Below are positions 57,683 to 64,000 of a stretch of 64,000 nucleotides of DNA, piece by piece. The stretch's first letter is position 1. Every line of letters begins with the position of its first letter. Both the position numbers and the translations under genes were made by a program. Under the pieces are notes generated by a model that was not told the origin of the DNA, did not search any database, and was given only the letters and a program-made list of their open reading frames with translations. The stretch comes from CAYZJD01 sp964483455 (lineage in GTDB: Bacteria; Acidobacteriota; Terriglobia; Bryobacterales; Bryobacteraceae): contig CAZACK010000015.1 in the NCBI GenBank assembly GCA_964483455.1, positions 1-64,000 on the forward strand. Direction: 5' to 3'.

Positions 57683-58192
57683 CTACATCCTGCTTTCATC
57701 GGCGGACGGGCCGTAGATGGACGGCACCGGGATGTCGTTCAACCGAAGGTAGACGCCGAGCTGGGCCCGGTGGTGGATCGTGTGACTCATGACGAAGCTG
57801 CGGAGGACCGCAATCCTTGGCAGAGTGAAGATCACCTTGCCGCCCACCAGCAGCGACCACGGCTTCAGCAGGTGGTCGTCGCCGGCCTTCGCGATCGCCG
57901 CCCGCCCGGCGTCCCGGTTCTTGTCGAACTCGGCGAGCACCTCCTCGCGCGACTTCTGAACGCTAGGCTGATACGGCGGCGCGCCCGGCGGCGCCAGGTC
58001 GAGTGTGTCCAGGTCCACAGTCGCAGCCGCCCAAGTTGGGATCTCGGCCAGGTGGCTGGCCAGCCGCGCCATGGTCATGGACTTCTCGTGAGGCTTCCAG
58101 TCAAAGCGGCCGTCGGGGACCCGCTCCAGCGCTTTTCTCGTGTTCGCCATCTCGTGATCGTATTCGGGCAGCAGAGCATCGCTAATCGCCAT
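57683..58192 (-). CDS. DinB-like four-helix metalloprotein
   Basis: The 169-residue protein keeps the DinB/YfiT metal ligands as His in LASHLAEIPTW and in SHTIHHRAQLGVYLRLND, and ends VPSIYGPSADE. Family members are thiol-S-transferase-like or stress proteins; the substrate cannot be read. It stands divergent from the DUF1772 gene with a 68-nt spacer. Confidence 0.88.
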   Translation of the reverse strand: MAISDALLPEYDHEMANTRKALERVPDGRFDWKPHEKSMTMARLASHLAEIPTWAAATVDLDTLDLAPPGAPPYQPSVQKSREEVLAEFDKNRDAGRAAIAKAGDDHLLKPWSLLVGGKVIFTLPRIAVLRSFVMSHTIHHRAQLGVYLRLNDIPVPSIYGPSADESRM

Positions 58193-58260
58193 GGGATTTC
58201 CTCCAGTTGAGACGATTCTATCGTATTGACGTGCTATGCTGGCAGGCGCCTGGGTCCGCT

Positions 58261-58743
58261 ATGAAACCTATCTCTTCCGCACGTTTTATCACGCTGCTCT
58301 CGACCGGAATGCTCGCCGGCATCCTGTTCGGCGATTGGCGGGGCGCTACGCAGGTTCGGCCGGTCTTGACCGATTCGTGCTTCGTGGCGTTCCAGCAGGG
58401 CCTGCACACGCATTTCGTGCCGATGATGCCGATCCTGATGATCGTGGCCATCCTTGCCGCCGGCACGCTGGCGGTGGCTTTGCGTAAATCCGGCGACCGG
58501 ACGGCCTTGCTGCTCACCGTGGGCGGCCTGCTGACGACGGTGTTCGTGTTCGCGCTTACGCGGATTGTCAACGTCCCGATCAACGACGCGCTGATGAGCT
58601 GGTCGGTGTCGGCGCCGCCGGCGGACCGTCTCCAGCTCTGGGCGCCCTGGGAGCAGGCCCACACGGTCCGAACGCTGGTGTCGCTCGCGGGGTTCTGCTG
58701 CCATGTGCTGGCCGTGATGCGGGGCGCCTCGCGGGCGGACTGA
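58261..58743 (+). CDS. DUF1772-like membrane protein
   Basis: A 160-residue protein with four hydrophobic segments (FITLLSTGMLAGILFGDW, MPILMIVAILAAGTLAVAL, ALLLTVGGLLTTVFVFAL, TLVSLAGFCCHVLAVMRG). Between helices 3 and 4 lies NVPINDALMSWS and WEQAHTVRTL, the conserved DUF1772 stretch (N-x-P-x-N and W-x-x-x-H/R). ATG 58261 gives a normal start. Function unknown. Confidence 0.82.
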   Translation: MKPISSARFITLLSTGMLAGILFGDWRGATQVRPVLTDSCFVAFQQGLHTHFVPMMPILMIVAILAAGTLAVALRKSGDRTALLLTVGGLLTTVFVFALTRIVNVPINDALMSWSVSAPPADRLQLWAPWEQAHTVRTLVSLAGFCCHVLAVMRGASRAD

Positions 58744-58752
58744 GGGCGTGCC

Positions 58753-59712
58753 TTACTTGCCCGCGTCGAGGTATTTGCGGATATCCGGAAACAGCAGTTC
58801 CCTGAATTCGGGCCGGTCGATGTCCTCCAGCCGCGCGAGGCGGACGCCGGAGTCGACGTGCGCGGGCGGGGTTTGGCCGTTCAGCCTCAGCGCGATGGCG
58901 CGGGTAGACTCGTAGCCCATCTTGAACGGGTCCTGGAGGACGATGGAATCGATCCAGCCGGCGCGCATGTCGGCGATCAACTGCTCGGAGGCGTCGAAGC
59001 CCACCAGGTTCATGTGTTTCGCACCGCGGCCTTTGAGCGCCTGGACCGCTCCCATGAGGCTTGACTCGTTGTCCGCGAACAGTCCCGCGAGATCGGGATG
59101 GGCGGTAAGCAGATTCTCCGTGACCGCCATCGCCTTGGCGCGGTCGGCCATGCCGAACTGAAGGCCGACGATCTCGATGCCCGGAAACTTCGCCTTGATC
59201 TCGTCCTGAAATCCCTGCTCGCGGTCCATGGTGGAAGCGCTGCCGGGCATGAAGCCGATGATGCCGACTTTTCCCTTGCCGCCGAGCAGCTCGCCGAGGC
59301 GCCGGGCGCCGATGCGCCCGCCTTCGAGGTTATCCGTGGCGACGTAGGTGATCCGCTTGTCGGTGTCGATGCCTGAATCGAAAATGGCGACGGGAATTCC
59401 CTCGCGGTGAGCGCGCTCCACCACCGCCACCAGCGCCGTGCGGTCCACCGGCGCCAGAACGATCCCGGCGAGCCGCCGGTTGACCATCGATTCGACGATG
59501 CCGATCTGCCGGCTCGAGTCGATCTCGATGGCCGGGGCGTTCCACTCGATTTCGAAGCCGGACTCCTGGGCCGCCTTGATGGCGCCGGCATGGACGGTCT
59601 GCCAGAAGATGTGGTTCGCGCCCTTGGGGATCACGCCGACGACGCGTTGGGTTTCGCGGCGGCAGCCGCCGAGGCCGGCCGCCAGCAGCAGGACAAGCAG
59701 CGTTCGAAGCAT
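58753..59712 (-). CDS. Sugar-binding lipoprotein of the LacI/ribose-binding fold
   Basis: A lipoprotein (lipobox LGGC at residues 14-17) of 319 residues with the Peripla_BP_4 pattern: VVGVIPKGANHIFWQTVHAG, RRLAGIVLAPVDRTALVAVV, IPVAIFDSGIDTDKRITYVA and GLFADNESSLMGAVQALKG. It resembles RbsB-type substrate-binding proteins of sugar ABC importers. No ATPase or permease gene lies beside it, so it is an orphan in this window. ATG 59712 lies only 19 nt from the divergent mutM start. Confidence 0.9.
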   Translation of the reverse strand: MLRTLLVLLLAAGLGGCRRETQRVVGVIPKGANHIFWQTVHAGAIKAAQESGFEIEWNAPAIEIDSSRQIGIVESMVNRRLAGIVLAPVDRTALVAVVERAHREGIPVAIFDSGIDTDKRITYVATDNLEGGRIGARRLGELLGGKGKVGIIGFMPGSASTMDREQGFQDEIKAKFPGIEIVGLQFGMADRAKAMAVTENLLTAHPDLAGLFADNESSLMGAVQALKGRGAKHMNLVGFDASEQLIADMRAGWIDSIVLQDPFKMGYESTRAIALRLNGQTPPAHVDSGVRLARLEDIDRPEFRELLFPDIRKYLDAGK

Positions 59713-59731
59713 CCCAGGGTATTGTAGTATC

Positions 59732-60502
59732 TTGCCGGAACTGCCCGAAGCGGAAACCATCGCCCGGACGCTCACGCCCCACGCGGCGGGGCGCCGCGTC
59801 GTAAACGTGGAGATTCTCGCGCGGCGCGCCACTCGCGGGCAGCGGCTGCCGGTCGAGGGCCGGACGATCCGGGCGGTCCGGCGCCACGGTAAGGCTGTCG
59901 TCCTCGAACTGGACCGCGGTTCCCTCGTTGCGCGGCTTGGCATGACCGGCCGGCTGCTCTGGAACGGCCAGCGCGGCACTTATACACGCGCGATTCTGGC
60001 GCTCGATCGCGGCGAGATCCTGTTCGACGATGTGCGGCAATTCGGCTCGCTTCGGTGGTACGGCCGGCCGCCGGCGGCTCTCGCTCCCGACCCGCTGGAG
60101 GTGGATGAAGCGGAGTTCCGGGCGATGCTGAAGCGGCGCAAGGGCCGGATCAAGCCGCTGGTGTTGAACCAGAAGTTTCTGGCCGGCATCGGCAACATCT
60201 ATGCCGACGAAATCCTGCATCGCGCCGGCATCCACCCGCGCGCAGTGGCTTCGCGCCTCGGCGAGAGCCGCGGCCGGCGGCTGCATGCGGCGATGGTCGA
60301 GGTGCTGCACGAGGCCATCGAGGCCGGCGGCTCGTCGATTTCGGACTTTGTGAACGCGGACGGCAAGCCTGGCTCCTTCCAGAAACGGCACCGCGTGTAC
60401 GGGAAGTCCGGCGAGCCATGCCCGGCGTGCGGCGCGCCGATTCGCAGGATCGTCGTCGCCCAGCGCGGCACGCACTACTGCCCGCGCTGCCAGAAATCCT
60501 GA
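59732..60502 (+). CDS. mutM: Formamidopyrimidine-DNA glycosylase MutM (Fpg)
   Basis: The enzyme removes oxidised purines from DNA. The required N-terminus PELPEAETIARTL, with catalytic Pro and Glu, fixes the start at TTG 59732; the frame upstream to 59438 is a shadow. NQKFLAGIGNIYADEILHRA is the helix-two-turn-helix, and CPAC...CPRC is the zinc finger at the end. Length 256 residues. The 3' end overlaps folP tail to tail by 28 nt. Confidence 0.94.
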   Translation: MPELPEAETIARTLTPHAAGRRVVNVEILARRATRGQRLPVEGRTIRAVRRHGKAVVLELDRGSLVARLGMTGRLLWNGQRGTYTRAILALDRGEILFDDVRQFGSLRWYGRPPAALAPDPLEVDEAEFRAMLKRRKGRIKPLVLNQKFLAGIGNIYADEILHRAGIHPRAVASRLGESRGRRLHAAMVEVLHEAIEAGGSSISDFVNADGKPGSFQKRHRVYGKSGEPCPACGAPIRRIVVAQRGTHYCPRCQKS

Positions 60503-61392
60503 GCCGCCGCCAGAATGGCGTCGGCAACCGCCGCCGCCGCGCGCATCAGCTTGACCTCGTGGACCCGGACGATGTGCGCGCCGCCGAGGATACATGCCGC
60601 CACCGCCGCCGCGGTCGCGAACTCCGTCTCCTGATCCGTCTCCTGCTTCAGGAACGACTTGCGCGACGGGCCGACGTGCAACGGGAGCTCCAGCTTCGCG
60701 AGCAGGCCCAGCCGCGCCAGCATCTCCGAGTTCTGCTCCTTGCGCTTGCCAAAGCCGACGCCGGGATCTAGGACGATGCGGGCGCGCTCTACACCGGCGC
60801 GGCGGGCGCGGCTCACCGAAGCGTCGAGGTCGTTCACAACGATGGCCATGACGTCGGGCAGCGGCGGCAGCTTGGCCCACGTCTCTGGCGAGCCGCGCAT
60901 GTGGTTCAGGATGAGCCCGGCGTCGTGTTTAGCCACAGCCTTCGCCAACTGCGAGTCGAATGTGAGGCCGCTCGGATCGTTGATGATCTCGGCGCCGAGC
61001 TCCAGCGCCCGGTCCGCCACGTTCGACTTGTAGGTGTCGATGGAGATCGGAATGGAGAGATGTCCGCGGAGGCGCTTGAGCACCGGCACGAGACGGCGCA
61101 GTTCGTCGTCTTCAGAAATACGCTGCGATCCGGGCCGCGTGGACTCGGCGCCGATGTCCAGCAGGTCGGCGCCCTGCTCTTCCATCTCGAGCGCGCGAGC
61201 GAACGCCCGGTCAGGATCGAGGTATTTGCCGCCGTCGGAGAAGGAGTCCGGGGTAACGTTGAGAACGCCGGCCAGCAGTGTGCGCGGGCCGAGGACGATC
61301 TGCCGGTTCTTCAGCTTCCAGTCGTAGCGCTTGCGGCGGACCAGCCCGTCAGCCGTATTCGAAGCCGGCGATCGCGTAGATGGACGCATCAT
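60475..61392 (-). CDS. folP: Dihydropteroate synthase FolP
   Basis: FolP joins the pterin and p-aminobenzoate. The motifs are TLLAGVLNVTPDSFSDGGKY, DLLDIGAESTRPGSQRISED, IPISIDTYKSNVADRALELG, IINDPSGLT, and HVGPSRKSFL in the C-terminal part with AHIVRVHEVK. All standard. The start is uncertain: ATG 61392 overlaps the GNAT gene by 44 nt; the family would begin near YDWKLKNRQIV, where only CTG or GTC codons stand. Convergent with mutM. Confidence 0.93.
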   Translation of the reverse strand: MMRPSTRSPASNTADGLVRRKRYDWKLKNRQIVLGPRTLLAGVLNVTPDSFSDGGKYLDPDRAFARALEMEEQGADLLDIGAESTRPGSQRISEDDELRRLVPVLKRLRGHLSIPISIDTYKSNVADRALELGAEIINDPSGLTFDSQLAKAVAKHDAGLILNHMRGSPETWAKLPPLPDVMAIVVNDLDASVSRARRAGVERARIVLDPGVGFGKRKEQNSEMLARLGLLAKLELPLHVGPSRKSFLKQETDQETEFATAAAVAACILGGAHIVRVHEVKLMRAAAAVADAILAAAQDFWQRGQ

Positions 61393-62340
61393 TGTGCTCG
61401 AAAGATCCGGAGGCCGCCGGGCCGCGTCGCACCATGCGGACGAGCTGGCGGCGGCGCTCGAAGCCGAACTCGCGGGCGAGCTGCAAGGCCTCGCGGTTCG
61501 AAGGCAGCAGATCCCAGAAGACGGTCTCTCCTGGATGCCGCCCCAAGAACCATTGAAGCAGACTCCGGGCGGCGCCCGCGGAGCGGGCTACGCAGGGACC
61601 GAAGTATGGGGCGCGGGAGCCGGGGCGGCCCATGGCGTAGCCCTCGCCTGGAATCGCCGCGGCTTCCTCCGAGGCCAGGGATTCCAGGATGGCGGAGCGG
61701 TCCGCGCCGAAGGCCGCGATATCAAGGGGGGCCCATTCGGCGGGCGAGAAGGTGATCCATCCGCTTGCTGACGCGCGCGGCTCGGTTTGCGACGTCGCGG
61801 CCCAGCGTTCNNNNNNNNNNNNNNNNNNNNNNNNNNNNNNNNNNNNNNNNNNNNNNNNNNNNNNNNNNNNNNNNNNNNNNNNNNNNNNNNNNNNNNNNNN
61901 NNNNNNNNNNTCCATCCGCTTGCTGACGCGCGCGGCTCGGTTTGCGACGTCGCGGCCCAGCGTTCTACCGCCCCCTCGTCCTCGAAGCCGAGCTTCAGGT
62001 ACAGCGGGCGGCCCATGTCGGTCGCGTCGAGCTTGGTCCATTCGACGCCTCGGCGGTCGAGCCAGTTGAGTGCGTGCTCCATCAACCTGCGCGCGTAGCC
62101 TCGGCCGCGGAATGACGGGCCGGTCAGCACCATGCCAACCCAGGCCAGCTTGCGGCCGTAGCAATACGCCGTGGTCGTGGCCGCCAATTCTCCGTCCGCC
62201 AGGAGGCCAAAGCATCCCTCGGGCTCGAGTTCGAGCAGCCGCTCCCAGTCGCGTTCCGTCTGGTTCCATCCGGCGGCTTCCTTGAGGAGCATCGCGCCCG
62301 GGATGTGGGAGCGGTTCAACGTGACGATGGTTTCACTCAT
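61349..62340 (-). CDS. GNAT acetyltransferase with two domains, split by an artificial gap
   Basis: The N-terminal GNAT domain (SETIVTLNRSHIPGAMLLKE, LTGPSFRGRGYARRLMEHAL with the acetyl-CoA loop, LYLKLGFEDEGAVERW) starts at ATG 62340, overlapping the permease stop by 8 nt. The C-terminal domain after the gap (FWDLLPSNREALQLAREFGF, RRRQLVRMVRRG) is of the Acetyltransf_18 type. Removing the 100 N and one copy of the 55-nt flank gives a single 278-codon frame with no stop, so the gene is intact. Substrate unknown. Confidence 0.88.
61756..61965. other. Artificial scaffold gap: 100 N flanked by an exact 55-nt duplication
   Basis: Bases 61756-61810 are identical to 61911-61965, with 100 N (61811-61910) between. 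This is what results when two contigs that truly overlap by 55 nt (a common assembly word length) are placed side by side instead of merged. Deleting 155 nt restores the GNAT frame (992 - 155 = 837 nt = 279 codons). Confidence 0.92.
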
Positions 62341-63589
62341 AGCGCAGGCAAACCACCGGGTCGAGGCCGGCGGCGCGGTTGGCCGGGTAGAAGCCGAAGA
62401 AGATGCCGACGCCGGCCGAGATCGCCACGCCGAGAAAGACCCACAGGTAGGACACCGTCGCCGGTACCGCCGGCAGAAGCTGGCGGACGGCATAGGACAC
62501 GCCCGACCCGACCAGAATGCCCAGGATGCCGCCGGTCACCGATAACGAGACCGCTTCCATCAGGAACTGCGCCCGAATGTCGCTGCGACGCGCGCCGATC
62601 GCCTTGCGGACGCCGATCTCCTGTGTGCGCTCGGTCACCGAAATCAGCATGATGTTCATGACGCCGATCCCGCCGACCAGCAGGCCGACCGAGCTGATCA
62701 CCGCCGTCAGGATCACCATCGCCCCCGTGAGCTGGTCCCAGAGGTCGGCGAGGAAATCCGGCGAGATCACCTCGAAATCGTTCTCGCCGTTGTGCGGGAC
62801 TTTGCGAAGGCGCCGCATGGCCTCGATCACTTCGTTGCGGCCCTGCTCGATCGGCACATCCGGCGGGATCGTGAAGGCCAGAATGACCTCCTTCTGCTCC
62901 GGGTACTTCTTCCGGAAATCGCTCAGGGGAATCAGGGCAAAGTCGTCAACGCCGGGGCCGCCGAACAACCCGGGATACGGCTCCAGCACGCCCACCACCT
63001 CGTACAGCTTTCCGTTGAGGCGCACGATCTTACCGATTGGATCGGCGTGCGGGAACAGCGAGTTGGCGATCTCGTTGCCGATCACCGTGACCGGCCGCGC
63101 GTGGTCGACGTCGTAGCGGGTGATGAAGCGGCCCTGCGCCACCGTGAAAATCGGGATGGCGTCCGCGTATTCCGGCTCGACGCCGCGCACGAACACCCGC
63201 TCCACGTGCGCGGAGGCGTAGCGGATCTCGTTCAGGTCGCCGAAAAAGGCCGCCCTCGTCCCGAACGCGGTCACCGTGCGCAGCGAGCGGCAGTGCTCCC
63301 GAAGATAGTCCGCGTCCGAGTACCGGATGTACTTGCGCAGGCGGATCTTCTCGGGCATGAACTGGGGATTCGTGCCCGCCGGAAACCGGGTGATGAAGTA
63401 TGTACGCGAGCCAAGGGATTGCACCTGCCGCTGGATGTACAGGTTCAACCCTTCGATGATCGCAGCCACGGAGATGACCGAGGTCACGCCGATCACGATG
63501 CCGAGCAGCGTCAGCAGTGAGCGGACCTTGTGCGAGCGCAGGGTGTCGAGCGCCACCCCCAGGTTTTCGCGAAGCTCGGCGTGGGTCAC
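62333..63589 (-). CDS. MacB/FtsX-type ABC transporter permease
   Basis: A 418-residue protein with the MacB_PCD periplasmic core between an N-terminal helix (SLLTLLGIVIGVTSVISVAA) and three C-terminal helices (ILTAVISSVGLLVGGIGVMN, with TERTQEIGVRKAIGARRSDI, then YLWVFLGVAISAGVGIFFGF). This is the FtsX/MacB fold of exporters or mechanotransmitters. GTG 63589 overlaps the region 3 nt from the previous permease stop. The ATPase partner should lie upstream outside the window. Confidence 0.92.
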   Translation of the reverse strand: MTHAELRENLGVALDTLRSHKVRSLLTLLGIVIGVTSVISVAAIIEGLNLYIQRQVQSLGSRTYFITRFPAGTNPQFMPEKIRLRKYIRYSDADYLREHCRSLRTVTAFGTRAAFFGDLNEIRYASAHVERVFVRGVEPEYADAIPIFTVAQGRFITRYDVDHARPVTVIGNEIANSLFPHADPIGKIVRLNGKLYEVVGVLEPYPGLFGGPGVDDFALIPLSDFRKKYPEQKEVILAFTIPPDVPIEQGRNEVIEAMRRLRKVPHNGENDFEVISPDFLADLWDQLTGAMVILTAVISSVGLLVGGIGVMNIMLISVTERTQEIGVRKAIGARRSDIRAQFLMEAVSLSVTGGILGILVGSGVSYAVRQLLPAVPATVSYLWVFLGVAISAGVGIFFGFYPANRAAGLDPVVCLRYE

Positions 63590-63591
63590 GG

Positions 63592-64000
63592 CTACTCCGA
63601 CCGCAGCGCGGCGACGGGATCCAGGTGGGCGGCCCGGGTCGCCGGGTAGATGCCGAAGAACAGGCCGATTAGCGAGCTGAAGCCGAGGCCGGCGATCACC
63701 ACCCACGTCTCCACCGAAGTCGGGAACGACGTGTAGGTCCGGAGCAGCGCGGCCACGGCGAATCCGAGCGCAATGCCGATCGCGCCGCCGATCAGGCACT
63801 GCACCACGCTCTCCGTCAGAAACTGGCGCAGGATGTCCCGCTCGGTGGCGCCGACCGCCCGGCGCACGCCGATCTCCTTGGTGCGCTCGGTCACGCTCAC
63901 CAGCATCACGTTCATGATGACGATGCCGCCGATCAAGGCCGAGATCGAGCTGACCATGATGAACACCGCGAAGAAGGCCGAGCTGATCCGCTTCCAGAGA
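63592..64000 (-). CDS. MacB/FtsX-type ABC transporter permease, 5' end outside the window
   Basis: The frame is open to the right edge; the visible 135 residues are the C-terminal FtsX domain: VSSISALIGGIVIMNVMLVS, VTERTKEIGVRRAVGATERD, LTESVVQCLIGGAIGIALGF and GLFFGIYPATRAAHLDPVAA. It is a close relative of the next permease and 2 nt ahead of it, so the two may form a heterodimer. Confidence 0.92.
   Translation of the reverse strand, partial: LWKRISSAFFAVFIMVSSISALIGGIVIMNVMLVSVTERTKEIGVRRAVGATERDILRQFLTESVVQCLIGGAIGIALGFAVAALLRTYTSFPTSVETWVVIAGLGFSSLIGLFFGIYPATRAAHLDPVAALRSE

Noticed and set aside
61756..61965. The 55-nt direct repeat as a true tandem duplication in the GNAT gene
   Set aside because: It is exact, lies precisely at both gap edges, has the length of a common assembly word, and its removal restores the frame.
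1..64000. CRISPR arrays, tRNA or rRNA genes, prophage or insertion sequences
   Set aside because: No regularly spaced repeats, cloverleaf-like sequences, integrase, transposase or phage structural genes were recognised by reading both strands; a covariance-model scan was not possible.

Overview
The window looks like a scaffold from a high-GC acidobacterium, most likely of the Solibacter/Bryobacter type (Acidobacteriota, Bryobacterales). This rests on gene content: a large TonB-dependent receptor with an N-terminal carboxypeptidase-like domain, a sulfatase-like lipoprotein with TPRs, paired FtsX/MacB-like permeases, a tandem DUF1080 protein, ThuA, and the style of the secreted proteins. Three runs of exactly 100 N show it is a draft scaffold; one of these gaps is demonstrably artificial. 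No tRNA, rRNA, CRISPR array, prophage or insertion sequence was recognised.

Layout. (1) 1-800: the 5' part of a secreted protein gene running off the left edge. (2) 1201-1363: a degenerate AACCG-type inverted repeat. (3) 14764 down to 1368: one long, tightly coupled minus-strand operon: an ECF sigma factor, a zinc-finger anti-sigma, a secreted protein of unknown function, then type II secretion genes gspE-F-G-H-I-J-K-L-M, a GspC-like protein, a short chimeric protein and gspD. The chimeric gene joins a GspD-like N-terminus to a GspC-like C-terminus and looks like the product of an in-frame tandem duplication across the gspC/gspD junction. (4) 14870-22949: ybaK, a PIN remnant, a TudS-related desulfidase, a serine hydrolase, folC-plsC, an amidohydrolase, a DUF418 membrane protein and two very small membrane proteins. 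(5) 22959-28837: an aminotransferase, purF, purL, purQ and a stand-alone PcrA/UvrD-like Tudor domain; a perfect 23-nt inverted repeat joins the end of purF to the start of the aminotransferase. (6) 28985-34765: DUF1080 protein, then cysH-cysC-PHP, which reads as PAPS synthesis and use plus PAP clearance, then YgfZ and a metallo-hydrolase. (7) 35112-39907: three toxin-antitoxin modules around an M16 protease and rlmN. (8) 39904-49026: HEAT, ThuA, SDR, diguanylate cyclase, csp-infA, wecB, a single-ring Clp-like ATPase, rsmI, and an arsR-permease-thioredoxin operon. (9) 49209-57590: a frameshifted UPF0175/DUF3368 module, a TPR protein with a TonB receptor, the sulfatase-like protein, and a DUF433/DUF5615 module. 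(10) 57683-64000: DinB-like and DUF1772 proteins, an orphan sugar-binding lipoprotein, mutM, folP, a GNAT protein and two permeases, the last running off the right edge.

Themes. Genes are packed with 1-8 nt overlaps and often use GTG, TTG and, in one case, probably CTG starts. Five toxin-antitoxin modules plus one PIN fragment lie in the window, and two modules carry single frameshifts. Several families of short, low-complexity dispersed repeats sit between genes and extend into the ends of coding sequences (folC, the aminotransferase, ygfZ, gspJ).
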